This document shows, piece after piece, positions 26,301-35,472 of a DNA stretch of 64,000 nucleotides (within the stretch, counting starts at the first letter, position 1; every line of letters begins with the position of its first letter). The stretch covers positions 2,248,001-2,312,000 of the forward strand of contig NZ_CP039852.1 of NCBI RefSeq assembly GCF_006228385.1. Reading direction: 5' to 3'. The notes under the pieces were generated by a model. The model had not been told where the DNA came from. It saw only the letters and a list, made by a program, of their open reading frames with translations, and did no database searches. The stretch is from Salinimonas iocasae. Its GTDB lineage: Bacteria > Pseudomonadota > Gammaproteobacteria > Enterobacterales > Alteromonadaceae. A program made the translations under genes and the position numbers.

Positions 26301-28193
26301 ATGAATAATAAAAGCTGGGTGTTATTTGCAGCCCCTTTACTGTTTTCGTGCTCGCAGGCAACCCATTCAGGTTCCGCAGAAACTTTGAGTGCCAGTAATG
26401 AGCAGGTGACGTCGCAGGCCATTGAGGCAGGAAATGATTACCATTCATTTTCAAACCCCGAGGCAATCACAGTAACGCATCTGGATTTAGCGCTCACAGC
26501 AAACTTTGAGGAGCAAATTCTTGATGGTACCGCTACACTGGATTTTGTGCGCCGAAAACCGGATGCACAAACCCTGATTCTGGATACCCGCGCTCTGAGC
26601 ATTAATTCGGTCACGATTGATGGCGAATCCGTGGATTATACTCTGGGAGAGGCAGATCAGAACCTCGGTGCACCACTGCGTATCTCGGTTCCTGAATCTG
26701 CTACGCAGGTAACTATCGACTATGCCACATCACCTGACGCCTCTGGCGTTCAGTGGCTGACGCCAGCACAAACAGCCGGCAAGTCTCATCCTTTTCTGTT
26801 CACACAGGCACAGGCTATCCATGCCCGCAGCTTTATTCCTTTGCAGGACTCACCACAGGTTCGCATCACTTATGATGCAACAATCAATACACCAGAAGAC
26901 CTGCTTGCAGTGATGAGCGCTGCGAATAATCCACATACTGAGCGAGACGGTGAGTATTCTTTTTCCATGCCTCAGCCCATCCCCTCCTATCTGATTGCAC
27001 TGGCCATAGGCGACCTGGAATTTAAAGCGATGGGCGATCGCACCGGTGTTTACGCTGAGCCTTCCATGCTGGATGCCGCGGCGGCTGAGTTTGAAGACAC
27101 CGAAAGCATGCTCGAGCTTACAGAGAATAAATACGGCCCCTATCGCTGGGACCGGTATGACCTTCTCATTCTGCCCCCTTCTTTCCCATTCGGCGGCATG
27201 GAAAACCCACGTCTGTCGTTTATAACGCCTACGGTTATCGCCGGTGATAAAAGTCTGGTATCACTTATTGCCCACGAACTGGCTCACAGCTGGTCAGGCA
27301 ATACAGTAACAAATGCTACCTGGCGCGATTTATGGCTTAACGAGGGGTTTACCACTTACCTGACATACCGAATTATGGAAATGCTGTACGGCACTGACCG
27401 TTATAATATGGAAGCCGTCCTGGGTTATCAGAGCCTGCAGGCAGATATCGAAGCGCTGCCGGATGCAGACCAGAAGCTGGCCATCGATTTACGCGGGCGC
27501 AATGCCGATGATGTCTTCTCAGATATTCCTTATGAAAAGGGCGCGCTGATGCTCAGGGAAATCGAGCACAAAATCGGGCGTGAAGCATTTGACAGCTTTC
27601 TGCTGAATTATTTTGAACATTTTGCCTTTGAAAGTATCACCACAGATGTGTTTCTCGACTATCTGGATGAAACACTGTTAAAAGACTATCCCGATACATT
27701 GAGTCGAGAGCGTCTTGAGCAATGGATTTTTGAGCCCGGTATCCCAGACGGGGCTCCGGTGCCGCAGTCGGACGCCTTTGCTAAAATTGACAGTGTTCGC
27801 AATCAATGGCTTGAGGGAAAGACCAAAGCGCAGAACATTGACACGCAGGAATGGACAACCCATGAATGGCTGTATTTTCTGAATAATATGCCCCAGCAGC
27901 TTTCACAGACTCAGCTGGAGCAACTTGATAGTAACTTCTCGTTGACTGAATCGCAGAACAATGAAATTGCGCATAGCTGGCTGATGATTGCTGTTAAAAA
28001 TGAATACAAACCGGCATACGACAGATTGTATAGCTACCTGGTAAGTATTGGCCGCAACAAACTGGTGAAGCCGTTATATCGTGAGCTGGCTAAAACTGCT
28101 GAAGGTAAAGCGCTGGCGACGAAAGCATTTAATGAGGCAAAAGCGGGTTATCACCCACTGACTATCAAAGCAAACCAACAATACGTTAATTAA
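26301..28193 (+). CDS. M1 family aminopeptidase, lipoprotein
   Basis: 630 residues. A short leader with lipobox LLFSC places the lipidated cysteine at C17, so the enzyme is membrane-anchored, facing the periplasm or the surface. The zinc site is H325-E-L-A-H329 with E348 18 residues later, and the exopeptidase motif GGMEN lies at 298-302. Length and layout resemble leukotriene A4 hydrolase-type aminopeptidases, with a C-terminal armadillo-like helical domain. It removes N-terminal residues from peptides. The ATG at 26301 is set by AAGGA; the frame extending to 26232 has no site and would bury the leader. Confidence 0.94.
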   Translation: MNNKSWVLFAAPLLFSCSQATHSGSAETLSASNEQVTSQAIEAGNDYHSFSNPEAITVTHLDLALTANFEEQILDGTATLDFVRRKPDAQTLILDTRALSINSVTIDGESVDYTLGEADQNLGAPLRISVPESATQVTIDYATSPDASGVQWLTPAQTAGKSHPFLFTQAQAIHARSFIPLQDSPQVRITYDATINTPEDLLAVMSAANNPHTERDGEYSFSMPQPIPSYLIALAIGDLEFKAMGDRTGVYAEPSMLDAAAAEFEDTESMLELTENKYGPYRWDRYDLLILPPSFPFGGMENPRLSFITPTVIAGDKSLVSLIAHELAHSWSGNTVTNATWRDLWLNEGFTTYLTYRIMEMLYGTDRYNMEAVLGYQSLQADIEALPDADQKLAIDLRGRNADDVFSDIPYEKGALMLREIEHKIGREAFDSFLLNYFEHFAFESITTDVFLDYLDETLLKDYPDTLSRERLEQWIFEPGIPDGAPVPQSDAFAKIDSVRNQWLEGKTKAQNIDTQEWTTHEWLYFLNNMPQQLSQTQLEQLDSNFSLTESQNNEIAHSWLMIAVKNEYKPAYDRLYSYLVSIGRNKLVKPLYRELAKTAEGKALATKAFNEAKAGYHPLTIKANQQYVN

Positions 28194-28200
28194 CAAACCT

Positions 28201-28240
28201 GACCGCAATGTTGCAACCCAGCATTGCGGTCAACTCTTTT
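28201..28240 (+). terminator. Rho-independent terminator after the M1 aminopeptidase
   Basis: A perfect ten-base stem, GACCGCAATG (28201-28210) with CATTGCGGTC (28222-28231), has an 11-base loop and is followed by AACTCTTTT. It starts eight bases after the aminopeptidase stop. Confidence 0.75.
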
Positions 28241-28328
28241 GCGCAAACAATAAGGGCTGGTATAATAGCTGTCGGGTTTGCACCTCTGGCTCTTGCTAGT
28301 AAAATCTGGGTGGTTAAAACAGAGCGTA

Positions 28329-29738
28329 TTAATACTGTTGTAGTACCGCTATACCGCCCCCTTTACGCCGTGCCTGATGAAGCACACTACAGGCTTGTTC
28401 ATACCAATCGTTAAACGACCAGTTGTCGCGCAGATCAGCAATACCTGCGGCCAGAACGATATTGATGCCCTGCCCTGCCGCCATCTGTTCCAGACGCTCT
28501 GTCAGTCTTTTTGTCAGCAAATGCGCGTCTGCCTGATCTGTCTGAGGACATAACAAAACTATTTGGTCGTTACTCCACCGCGCAATCACATCTACCTCGC
28601 GCACCGTTGTTATGCATGTACGTCCCATTGCTCTGGCAAACCCCGCATCGCTTTCACGCACCGGCTTTCCCTCTCGTGAATGCAGAGAAAGCATGTCGAT
28701 TACCACCAGTGAAGCACTGGATTGAAAGCGTCGAAACCGGGCAATTTCTTCCTCAGCTTTTTGAATCATATGGTTGCGATTATATAAGCCTGACTCTGCA
28801 TCATGGTTGCTCAAAAACTCTATCGTACGGTTTTTATCCAGAAGTACGGACTGCAGCGCATCAATTTCACGCCTTTTTTTAAACAGCGTTTTATCTACAA
28901 GCGCGATACGCCGATGGCGCAAATACAGTCCGCCGCAAACTAACAGACATAACAGCGCAACATACAGTATTGGCCATATAGCGCTTTTCTCATAGCGCAC
29001 CGCTTTATTCCACTTTTGCAAAAGGGCGATTTTTTTACTTTCAGGAATCGTTGTTATTGCGGCATTTATTACCTTGATTAGCGAAGGATCCTGTTCACGA
29101 TTAAAAACAAACCGGATTCTATCAAAAGGCTCAGCAATACCTGCCACAGTGAGTTTGCCATCGTTGTGCTTTCTCAGGTAGCTATTGGCTGCAGGTAGCG
29201 AAACAATCATTACATCAATATCGCCCCGGGCCAGGCTTTCTAATCCTGCGTTTTCCGATGCAACAGAAACAAGGGGGATACGGGGATAATACCGGGCAAG
29301 ATATTCGCTATGATGAAAGCCTTCTACGACACCAGTAACCCGTTGCTCAATCGCGCTATACCCGCTTAAAAGGGGCGTATCTTCACGAGTAATCAATACA
29401 TGAGGTATATCAAAAAAAGGACGGGACGTATCAAGCATGCTGCGTTTTACAGATGCGTTTCGCATTATAGCCGACATCGCGCACTGACCACTTTCAACAA
29501 ATTCCAGACTTTGCTGCCAGGTATCCACCGCCACTATGTCAAAACGCACACCGGTAAGCCTACTGATACGTTGCATGTAGTCAGCGATCAGACCAACATG
29601 TTTTTCATCCCGGATACCTTCAAAGGGCATCCAGTTGCTTTGGGCGCAATAGGTTACCGGCTCTGATGCGTGTGAAAATGCCGGTATACAAAAATAAACG
29701 ACCGCTGCCAGAGTAATAATCTGGCGAAGCAATATCAT
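28329..29738 (-). CDS. Periplasmic solute-binding domain fused to a degenerate GGDEF domain
   Basis: 469 residues. A signal peptide (1-24) is followed by a bacterial extracellular solute-binding domain (SBP_bac_3 type, about 28-245; NWMPFEGIRDEKHVG). One transmembrane helix (about 255-272), a short coiled coil and a C-terminal GGDEF-family domain (about 300-465; ESGLYNRNHMIQKAE) complete it. The active-site GGDEF motif is replaced by WSNDQ near residues 387-391, so diguanylate cyclase activity is very unlikely. It may sense a small molecule and signal through protein contacts or as a c-di-GMP/GTP-binding receptor. The gene is monocistronic. Confidence 0.88.
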   Translation of the reverse strand: MILLRQIITLAAVVYFCIPAFSHASEPVTYCAQSNWMPFEGIRDEKHVGLIADYMQRISRLTGVRFDIVAVDTWQQSLEFVESGQCAMSAIMRNASVKRSMLDTSRPFFDIPHVLITREDTPLLSGYSAIEQRVTGVVEGFHHSEYLARYYPRIPLVSVASENAGLESLARGDIDVMIVSLPAANSYLRKHNDGKLTVAGIAEPFDRIRFVFNREQDPSLIKVINAAITTIPESKKIALLQKWNKAVRYEKSAIWPILYVALLCLLVCGGLYLRHRRIALVDKTLFKKRREIDALQSVLLDKNRTIEFLSNHDAESGLYNRNHMIQKAEEEIARFRRFQSSASLVVIDMLSLHSREGKPVRESDAGFARAMGRTCITTVREVDVIARWSNDQIVLLCPQTDQADAHLLTKRLTERLEQMAAGQGINIVLAAGIADLRDNWSFNDWYEQACSVLHQARRKGGGIAVLQQY

Positions 29739-29856
29739 GCAAGCCCCTGATTTGATAGTAGTCTACGAATTTTCAGTATTGCGTTGCCTACCTCACATTG
29801 CAACAACTGTTACCAACTCACGCGCATGATTGCTTACAATTAATACGTTCACATAA

Positions 29857-29882
29857 AAAAAGCTCCCGTCAGGGAGCTTTTA
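29857..29882 (-). terminator. Rho-independent terminator of the PEP-CTERM gene
   Basis: On the minus strand AAAAGCTCCC and GGGAGCTTTT form a ten-base stem with a four-base loop. A run of seven T begins at the end of the stem. It lies 29 bases after the stop of the gene at 29911. Confidence 0.88.
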
Positions 29883-29910
29883 AATCCATCTCTGAATGTG
29901 TACCACCAGC

Positions 29911-30465
29911 TTAGTTACGCTGGCGACGCACCATCAATAAACCCATTGCTAATGCAAAGATGCCGTACGCTGCTGGTTCCGGAACAACCGAGAAGTCTGC
30001 AACAGAACCATCAATAGTTAATAATTCACCATCGGCAAAATCAATGGTTGCAAAGTTAAACTCAGGGAACGCACGGTCAAACTCGAAATATAATCCGGCC
30101 ATCAGGTCGTCTGAGAAAAAGTCCAGCGTCAGGAAATCGAAACCTTGTGTCAAATCCAACGCGTTAAACTCTGCATCAAATTGTTCAACATTATCTAAGT
30201 CCACCGATACCCCAAAGAACTTAACACTTTGCAGTGTCAGTAGCTCTGGATTAAATAAATTATCGGCCATGGTCGGATCAAAGAACGGGTCGTTAGCAAT
30301 TGCGCTGTCCAGAGCATCTTCATCCAGATCAATTGCCAGGTTGAAGATATTTTCACCATTGATACGCCCTTCCTGGGTAATCAAAACGGCGTTAGCGGAT
30401 AACGAGGTGCCAAGTGTAGTAAGTAAAAGCGCAGCAGCGCCAAATAGTGATTTCAAGTTTTTCAT
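29911..30465 (-). CDS. PEP-CTERM sorting-domain protein
   Basis: 184 residues. An N-terminal signal peptide (about 1-26, ending LSANA) starts the mature protein, which is rich in Asp, Phe and Leu and has no recognisable enzymatic domain. The C-terminus is a PEP-CTERM signal: the VPEP motif, one hydrophobic helix and the basic tail RRQRN. Such proteins are cut and anchored by an exosortase and are often linked with exopolysaccharide or biofilm matrix. No exosortase gene is in this window. The ATG at 30465 follows GGA eight bases upstream; a TTG four codons earlier is weaker. Confidence 0.88.
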   Translation of the reverse strand: MKNLKSLFGAAALLLTTLGTSLSANAVLITQEGRINGENIFNLAIDLDEDALDSAIANDPFFDPTMADNLFNPELLTLQSVKFFGVSVDLDNVEQFDAEFNALDLTQGFDFLTLDFFSDDLMAGLYFEFDRAFPEFNFATIDFADGELLTIDGSVADFSVVPEPAAYGIFALAMGLLMVRRQRN

Positions 30466-30526
30466 GTCATATTCCAAGTTTTTTTAATTTAAGGGGGCTA
30501 TCCAGCCCCCGCTTTTGTGTATTATT

Positions 30527-33500
30527 TTAGTTACGCACTTCCAGTGCAGTCGTACCTTGTAAGTTACCTTCATCGTCGTAGAAGCTGACCGTACCCATAT
30601 AGGTCGTATCCTGCTCTAAACCGCGGGTAAGAATGTTCACACGATTAAAGCGATTTTCCACTGCGCGACGTGAAGAGCTCACACGCAAGTTTGGTTCTTT
30701 GCCATTAACCACCCATACCTGTTGGTCAAACTCAGTGACTTCGCCCGGCACATACCAGCCGTGCACCATCGCAATGTAGAAGTCACCCGCATCACCATTT
30801 GCCGCCGGAGCAGGATTTTTCAGAATGACATCCTCATTAGAACCCGCATTAAAGGATGAGCCTACTTCTGTGCACGACAGTGCAATACAACGGTAAACAT
30901 ACAGGTCCAGATCAGCGCCTTCTGCCGCGACCATCTCATCGCGAAGAGAGAAACGAGCCAGTTCTGACCCTTCTGGAACTAACCATGCTGAGTACGTTGT
31001 GCCAGCGCCTAGGAACTCAAACGTTTGTGCAGGATCCTGTGTCACTGTATCAGTGGCTACAAACGGTGCTGCTAAACCAGCATAATCAATACTGGTCGAA
31101 CCGCTATACAACATCTGAACAGGGAAGCTGCCGCGTCCGCGACGCAGATTTACAACCTGAGATTCAGGCACATCAATCTTGATATCCGCTGCCGCTTTTA
31201 CTGCTATAGGGCTGCGAACGGCGTTACCAGCACCATTAAGCGTGATTGCACCGAACGACCACTGGCCTAATTGAGCACTTTCACTCTTTGACATTGTGAT
31301 GCCGTAGGCAGCCATGCCATTTGGCTCAACCACAAGATCAGAAGATTCAGTCGGATTACCCTGGCCATCAAATGTGGTTACCGTTGCATCAATGCCTTCC
31401 AGACCGCTAAGGGACACGGTATAGGTACCACCGGATCCGGTCACATCTGTAACCGTACGATAGATGGTTTTCTCGCCGACCAGCGCATCAACAGATATCG
31501 ACGGATAGTTAAGCTGTGACGGGTCAATTGAGAAGCCAGCCCCTTCATAGTCGGCACAGTTGTAGCCAGACTCTTCCAGAACAAAATTGTCCTCATTCAA
31601 ACCACACATAAAGGCCATGTAGTCGAAGAAACCAACGTCGTAAGTAAGGCCAGGTTGCGCAGCAGAAACTGGCGCGGCATGCCCTGCACCAAAGTCGAAC
31701 GGGTCAGCAGGAATTACACCATCTTCTTTGGTAACACCCTGATAAGCTGTTGTCATTAGTGCCGAACGTACCTGGGCTGGTGACCAGTCAGGATGCTCAT
31801 CCATCAACAAGGCAGCCATACCGGCAATATGTGGCGACGACATAGATGTACCGCTTAGGTATGCCACCTGCTCACCCTGTGCACCAAACATTGGCGTATC
31901 CGTTGTTGCAGCCAGAACACGTACGCCTGGCGCGGTGATATCTGGTTTGATGATGTTTTCAGTCGACAGATTCGGGCCACGCGAAGAGAAGTCAGCCATA
32001 ATGTTGCCTTCTTCTTTTTGCGGTACGAAAATAGAAGCGCTTAGCTCTACATTTATCGTATCGCCATTGTTCAGCGCCGCTGCCAGCATGTCGCCATCCT
32101 GCGCACCAATCATGCCGCCAGGAATTTCACCGACATAGTCACCACCTAATGCGGTAATAGGATTGCCTTCAACAGTGAAAACGACTGCAGCCTTAGCACC
32201 AGACTCTACAGCGCGAGTTACTTTTTGGGTAAAGGCGCAATCACCACGCTGGATAAGCACAATTTTACCTTGTACATCTGCCGCGTTCGCCAAAGGTGAT
32301 GGTGTTGTGCCATCGTCGTAGCATGCACGAAGTGGTTCTGCTAATACCAGCTCGCCAGAGACCGGACCGGTTTCTGCCAGTGGCTTGGTAATAGCACCTT
32401 CCACAAACGGATACTGTTCGTTTGAATCGCCGTTAGTCACCGATAGTGCATTTGTCTGACTGAAACCTTCGTAGGTTGAAGCCGCTACGGTAGTTACCCA
32501 TGGAGCAGGTGTACCAATTGTTTGCGCTGCCGGACCAGAGTTACCGGCAGAAACCGATACAAATACACCTGCCGCGGTTGCGCGCAGCATTGCTGCAGTG
32601 GGCGGATAAGTCAGGTCGGTACGGCTACCACCAATTGAGTAGTTAATAACATCAACACCATCGGCAGTGGCCTGGTCGATTGCAGCCATGGTATCTGATG
32701 GGAAACAGCCAGCCTGATCTTCACCCTCAGGGGTTGTATAGTCTGAGTTCCAGCATACTTTATAAGCTGCAATTCTGGCGCGTGGTGCGATACCGGACAT
32801 TACGCCCAGCTCAGCGCCATTTTTCATGGCTACAACATCTTCATTACCGGCTGCCGTGCCTGCAGTATGGCTACCGTGGCCGTCCGCATCACGCGGGCCG
32901 ATGAATTCGCCCAGCTCGGTCTGAATGGGGTAAACCGATGCAAAAGCATCGCCATAGTAACGGGCGCCGATAACTTTGTTATTACAGGAGAACGTCTCGT
33001 CTTCCCCATTATCACACACGCCTTGCCAGTCTGCCGGAGCAGGACCAAAGTCGTCACCCGAGAAACTTGGGTTTTCAGGCGTAATACCGGTGTCCAGAAT
33101 GCCGACGATTACATCTTCGCCCTTGATACCTGATACATGCTGCCCTTGCCCTTCTGTCAGGCCAAGAAACTCAGGCGTATTCGCAGTATCAATTTTTAAT
33201 ACTTCGTCTTCCCATACGCCTACTACGTCTGGATTGTTACGAAGTGCTTTTACCTGACTTTCTGATAACTTTGCAGAAAAGCCATTAAAGGTATGTACAT
33301 AATTGTGGATGACGTCCACGTTACCCGCTGAGTTAGCGATGCGTTGCTGACGTGATTTAAGTTTTTGTGTGTAGTTAACCAGTTTGTTGCTTTTCGCGTT
33401 GTACTGATTTCCTTTCCCTGTCGCGACCTTATTGCTGGGTATCAATTCGCCAATATCAGCTGCATAAGTGACACCCGCTTTATCTTTTAACTGAACGATA

Positions 33501-33658
33501 TAAACGCCAGTTTGAGAGCGGGAGGCTTTTGCAGGCCCTGTTGCAGTCAACGTTGCTGATTCAGGCACTGTTACCTGTTGTGCTAAAGCACCCGGCACCA
33601 GTGCGGCAGTGACGGCCATTGAGACCATCGAACCCAGAAGGTGTTTTTTAAATGTCAT
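30527..33658 (-). CDS. Large secreted S8 subtilisin-like serine protease
   Basis: 1043 residues. A signal peptide (1-27, ending GALAQ) is followed by an inhibitor I9 propeptide (about 50-155). The peptidase S8 domain carries the triad D189 (GILDTG), H261 (DGHGSHTAG) and S605 (SGTSMSSPH), with the oxyanion asparagine N373. A protease-associated (PA) domain is inserted at about 430-545, and fibronectin-like domains form the C-terminus (about 700-1043). It is a secreted endoprotease, probably for protein nutrition. The ATG at 33658 has GGGAG six bases upstream. Its end is 62 bases from the PEP-CTERM gene start, but that gene has its own leader region. Confidence 0.94.
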   Translation of the reverse strand: MTFKKHLLGSMVSMAVTAALVPGALAQQVTVPESATLTATGPAKASRSQTGVYIVQLKDKAGVTYAADIGELIPSNKVATGKGNQYNAKSNKLVNYTQKLKSRQQRIANSAGNVDVIHNYVHTFNGFSAKLSESQVKALRNNPDVVGVWEDEVLKIDTANTPEFLGLTEGQGQHVSGIKGEDVIVGILDTGITPENPSFSGDDFGPAPADWQGVCDNGEDETFSCNNKVIGARYYGDAFASVYPIQTELGEFIGPRDADGHGSHTAGTAAGNEDVVAMKNGAELGVMSGIAPRARIAAYKVCWNSDYTTPEGEDQAGCFPSDTMAAIDQATADGVDVINYSIGGSRTDLTYPPTAAMLRATAAGVFVSVSAGNSGPAAQTIGTPAPWVTTVAASTYEGFSQTNALSVTNGDSNEQYPFVEGAITKPLAETGPVSGELVLAEPLRACYDDGTTPSPLANAADVQGKIVLIQRGDCAFTQKVTRAVESGAKAAVVFTVEGNPITALGGDYVGEIPGGMIGAQDGDMLAAALNNGDTINVELSASIFVPQKEEGNIMADFSSRGPNLSTENIIKPDITAPGVRVLAATTDTPMFGAQGEQVAYLSGTSMSSPHIAGMAALLMDEHPDWSPAQVRSALMTTAYQGVTKEDGVIPADPFDFGAGHAAPVSAAQPGLTYDVGFFDYMAFMCGLNEDNFVLEESGYNCADYEGAGFSIDPSQLNYPSISVDALVGEKTIYRTVTDVTGSGGTYTVSLSGLEGIDATVTTFDGQGNPTESSDLVVEPNGMAAYGITMSKSESAQLGQWSFGAITLNGAGNAVRSPIAVKAAADIKIDVPESQVVNLRRGRGSFPVQMLYSGSTSIDYAGLAAPFVATDTVTQDPAQTFEFLGAGTTYSAWLVPEGSELARFSLRDEMVAAEGADLDLYVYRCIALSCTEVGSSFNAGSNEDVILKNPAPAANGDAGDFYIAMVHGWYVPGEVTEFDQQVWVVNGKEPNLRVSSSRRAVENRFNRVNILTRGLEQDTTYMGTVSFYDDEGNLQGTTALEVRN

Positions 33659-34031
33659 TTGCGTCTCCCATTGACACACTTTTTTTATAATAATGCTGTC
33701 GGCCTATTCCATCTGACAGCACGAACACGCGTTCCCGGCGTTGGCTGAGAAGCGTGATGTTGCGTTCTCACAAGTTCTCTGAAGTTATTGTTATTATTAG
33801 ATATTACTAATGTTTATTTAGTTAAAAATACAGTAGTAACTCTGTGAATATGCAAAACGAAATCCACCTTTGCAAGAGACTGATACACACGGGTATTTAT
33901 ATTTATATTCGTGTATATAGAAGGGGAGATGTAAAGAAGCCTGACAGTTTTTTCAGGCTTCTTTATTAATAACACTTACAAATAAGGCAGTTAGCATATT
34001 TATCATCGCTAACCGGAGTGGAATGATAGGT
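33659..34031. other. Intergenic region between protease and thiolase (373 bases)
   Basis: No gene is visible here. The region is AT-rich and holds the protease promoter on the minus strand, where no clear -35/-10 pair stands out. Near the protease start a seven-base inverted repeat, TGCTGTC (33694-33700) with GACAGCA (33715-33721), would form a hairpin in the mRNA leader. A terminator for the thiolase transcript lies at 33933-33964. Confidence 0.6.
33933..33964 (-). terminator. Terminator hairpin after the thiolase gene
   Basis: A perfect 12-base stem (AAAGAAGCCTGA with TCAGGCTTCTTT) with an eight-base loop lies 68 bases after the thiolase stop. The stem itself ends in TTCTTT, giving only a short U-tail, so termination strength is moderate. 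Confidence 0.65.
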
Positions 34032-35207
34032 TTACAGCATTTCTATGGCTACCGCGACACCTTCTCCACCACCGATACATAATGATGCAATACCTTTAGT
34101 GCCGCTGGTTTGTTTAAGTGCATGAATTAGCGTAACCAATATACGTGCGCCCGATGCGCCAATTGGGTGACCCAGCGCGCAGGCACCACCGCGAATGTTT
34201 ACTTTATTCTCATCCAGGCCCAACTTTTTCATCGCCAGCATAGTGACCATGGCAAAGGCTTCGTTTATTTCAAAAAGGTCGACATCATTTTTTGACCACC
34301 CTGCTTTATCGAGCACTTTCTCCATCGCACCAACCGGCGCTACCGTAAAGTTTTCAGGTTCAATCGAATGTGTCGCGTGGGCAACAACTTTTGCTAGTGG
34401 CGTCAGACCAAGTTCATTAGCCTTCGAGCGGCTCATTACCAGTAAAGCAGCAGCGCCATCTGAAATAGAGCTGGAGTTTGCTGCCGTTACCGTACCGTCT
34501 TTCTTAAAGGCAGGACGCAGACTCGGGATTTTTTCAGGTCTGGCGTTGCCCGGACCTTCATCTGTCTCGACAGTAATGTCACCTTTGCGGCCTGAAATCG
34601 TCACTGGCGTAATTTCGTCAGAAAATGCACCCGACGAAATAGCTTCGTTCGCTTTTGAGAGCGAACTAAGTGCAAACTCGTCCATTTGTCCCCGGGTAAT
34701 TTTCTCCTCATCTGCCGTATCCTGAGCAAAGCAGCCCATCGCTTTTCCGTCATAGGCATTTTCCAGACCATCCAGCATCATGTGGTCCAGCACCTGACCG
34801 TGGCCCATGCGATAGCCTGTGCGCGCTTTTGGCAGCATGTAAGGTGCATTACTCATGCTTTCCATTCCACCTGCTACAACAACCTGCGCAGAGCCTGCTT
34901 TGATAAGATCATGTGCCAGCATCACTGCCTTGAGGCCAGAACCGCAGACTTTATTGATGGTGGTAACACCCGCACTAAGAGGCAAATCGGCTTTTAGTGA
35001 GGCCTGACGTGCAGGAGATTGCCCTAAGCCAGCTGGTAGTACACATCCCATAACCACTTCGTCAATCTGACTGACATCTACATTTTCACAGGTTGCACGA
35101 ATAGCATGCGCACCTAGTTCAGTAGCAGCTACAGCTGCCAGACTCCCGTTAAATCCCCCCATTGGCGTGCGTTTCGCCGCGACAATTACTACCTCTTCAT
35201 TGCTCAT
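34032..35207 (-). CDS. Acetyl-CoA C-acetyltransferase (thiolase II)
   Basis: 391 residues. It reversibly cleaves acetoacetyl-CoA to two acetyl-CoA. Catalytic residues are visible: C88 (NKVCGSG), the histidine in CALGHPIGASG and the C-terminal cysteine in SLCIGGGEG. It is divergent from liuR, so it can share the LiuR operators, and it provides the last step after HMG-CoA lyase releases acetoacetate (once reactivated to the CoA ester). The ATG at 35207 has GAGG nine bases upstream. An ORF extending to 35312 adds 35 residues with no family counterpart. Confidence 0.94.
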   Translation of the reverse strand: MSNEEVVIVAAKRTPMGGFNGSLAAVAATELGAHAIRATCENVDVSQIDEVVMGCVLPAGLGQSPARQASLKADLPLSAGVTTINKVCGSGLKAVMLAHDLIKAGSAQVVVAGGMESMSNAPYMLPKARTGYRMGHGQVLDHMMLDGLENAYDGKAMGCFAQDTADEEKITRGQMDEFALSSLSKANEAISSGAFSDEITPVTISGRKGDITVETDEGPGNARPEKIPSLRPAFKKDGTVTAANSSSISDGAAALLVMSRSKANELGLTPLAKVVAHATHSIEPENFTVAPVGAMEKVLDKAGWSKNDVDLFEINEAFAMVTMLAMKKLGLDENKVNIRGGACALGHPIGASGARILVTLIHALKQTSGTKGIASLCIGGGEGVAVAIEML

Positions 35208-35334
35208 ATTGTGTTGCCTCAGTATGTAAATTGAAAAATGACAGCAGTTTAAACATCGTTCATGTTTTGATACGCAATCAGCCTGTTCGATGCCGTAACA
35301 ATTTGTTGCCATATTGACGTTAAAGAATTGTTAC

Positions 35335-35350
35335 CTTACCTTAACGTAAA
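35335..35350. promoter_or_regulatory. Second, imperfect LiuR-type operator
   Basis: CTTACCTTAACGTAAA matches the perfect palindrome at 35357-35372 at 14 of 16 positions. The two sites start 22 bases apart, about two helical turns, which would put two regulator dimers on the same face of the DNA. Confidence 0.65.
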
Positions 35351-35356
35351 ATGCAA

Positions 35357-35372
35357 TTTACGTTAACGTAAA
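35357..35372. promoter_or_regulatory. LiuR operator, perfect 16-base palindrome
   Basis: TTTACGTTAACGTAAA is exactly self-complementary. It fits the published type of LiuR box (MerR-family regulator of leucine and isovalerate use in gamma- and betaproteobacteria). It lies between the divergent thiolase and liuR genes, 100 bases before the liuR start. Binding is inferred from motif and position. Confidence 0.88.
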
Positions 35373-35472
35373 CCCGAACGTTGATAGTGTCAACGAGCCG
35401 ATATCAGTAGATATTCAGGTTTTGGCATTGCCAGCCGGGTAACCACGGGACGTAACTCACAGGTGCTGTGTC

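Noticed and set aside
28208..28414. 68-codon plus-strand frame after the M1 aminopeptidase
   Set aside because: It begins inside the terminator hairpin and runs into the opposite-strand sensor gene; no ribosome site.
29960..30487. 175-codon open frame antisense to the PEP-CTERM gene
   Set aside because: Low-complexity Ser/Asn/Lys composition arises from the Asp/Phe/Leu-rich gene opposite; the minus-strand gene has a leader, a sorting signal and a terminator.
34195..34725. 176-codon open frame antisense to the thiolase
   Set aside because: The thiolase has its full catalytic set; the antisense product has no family features.
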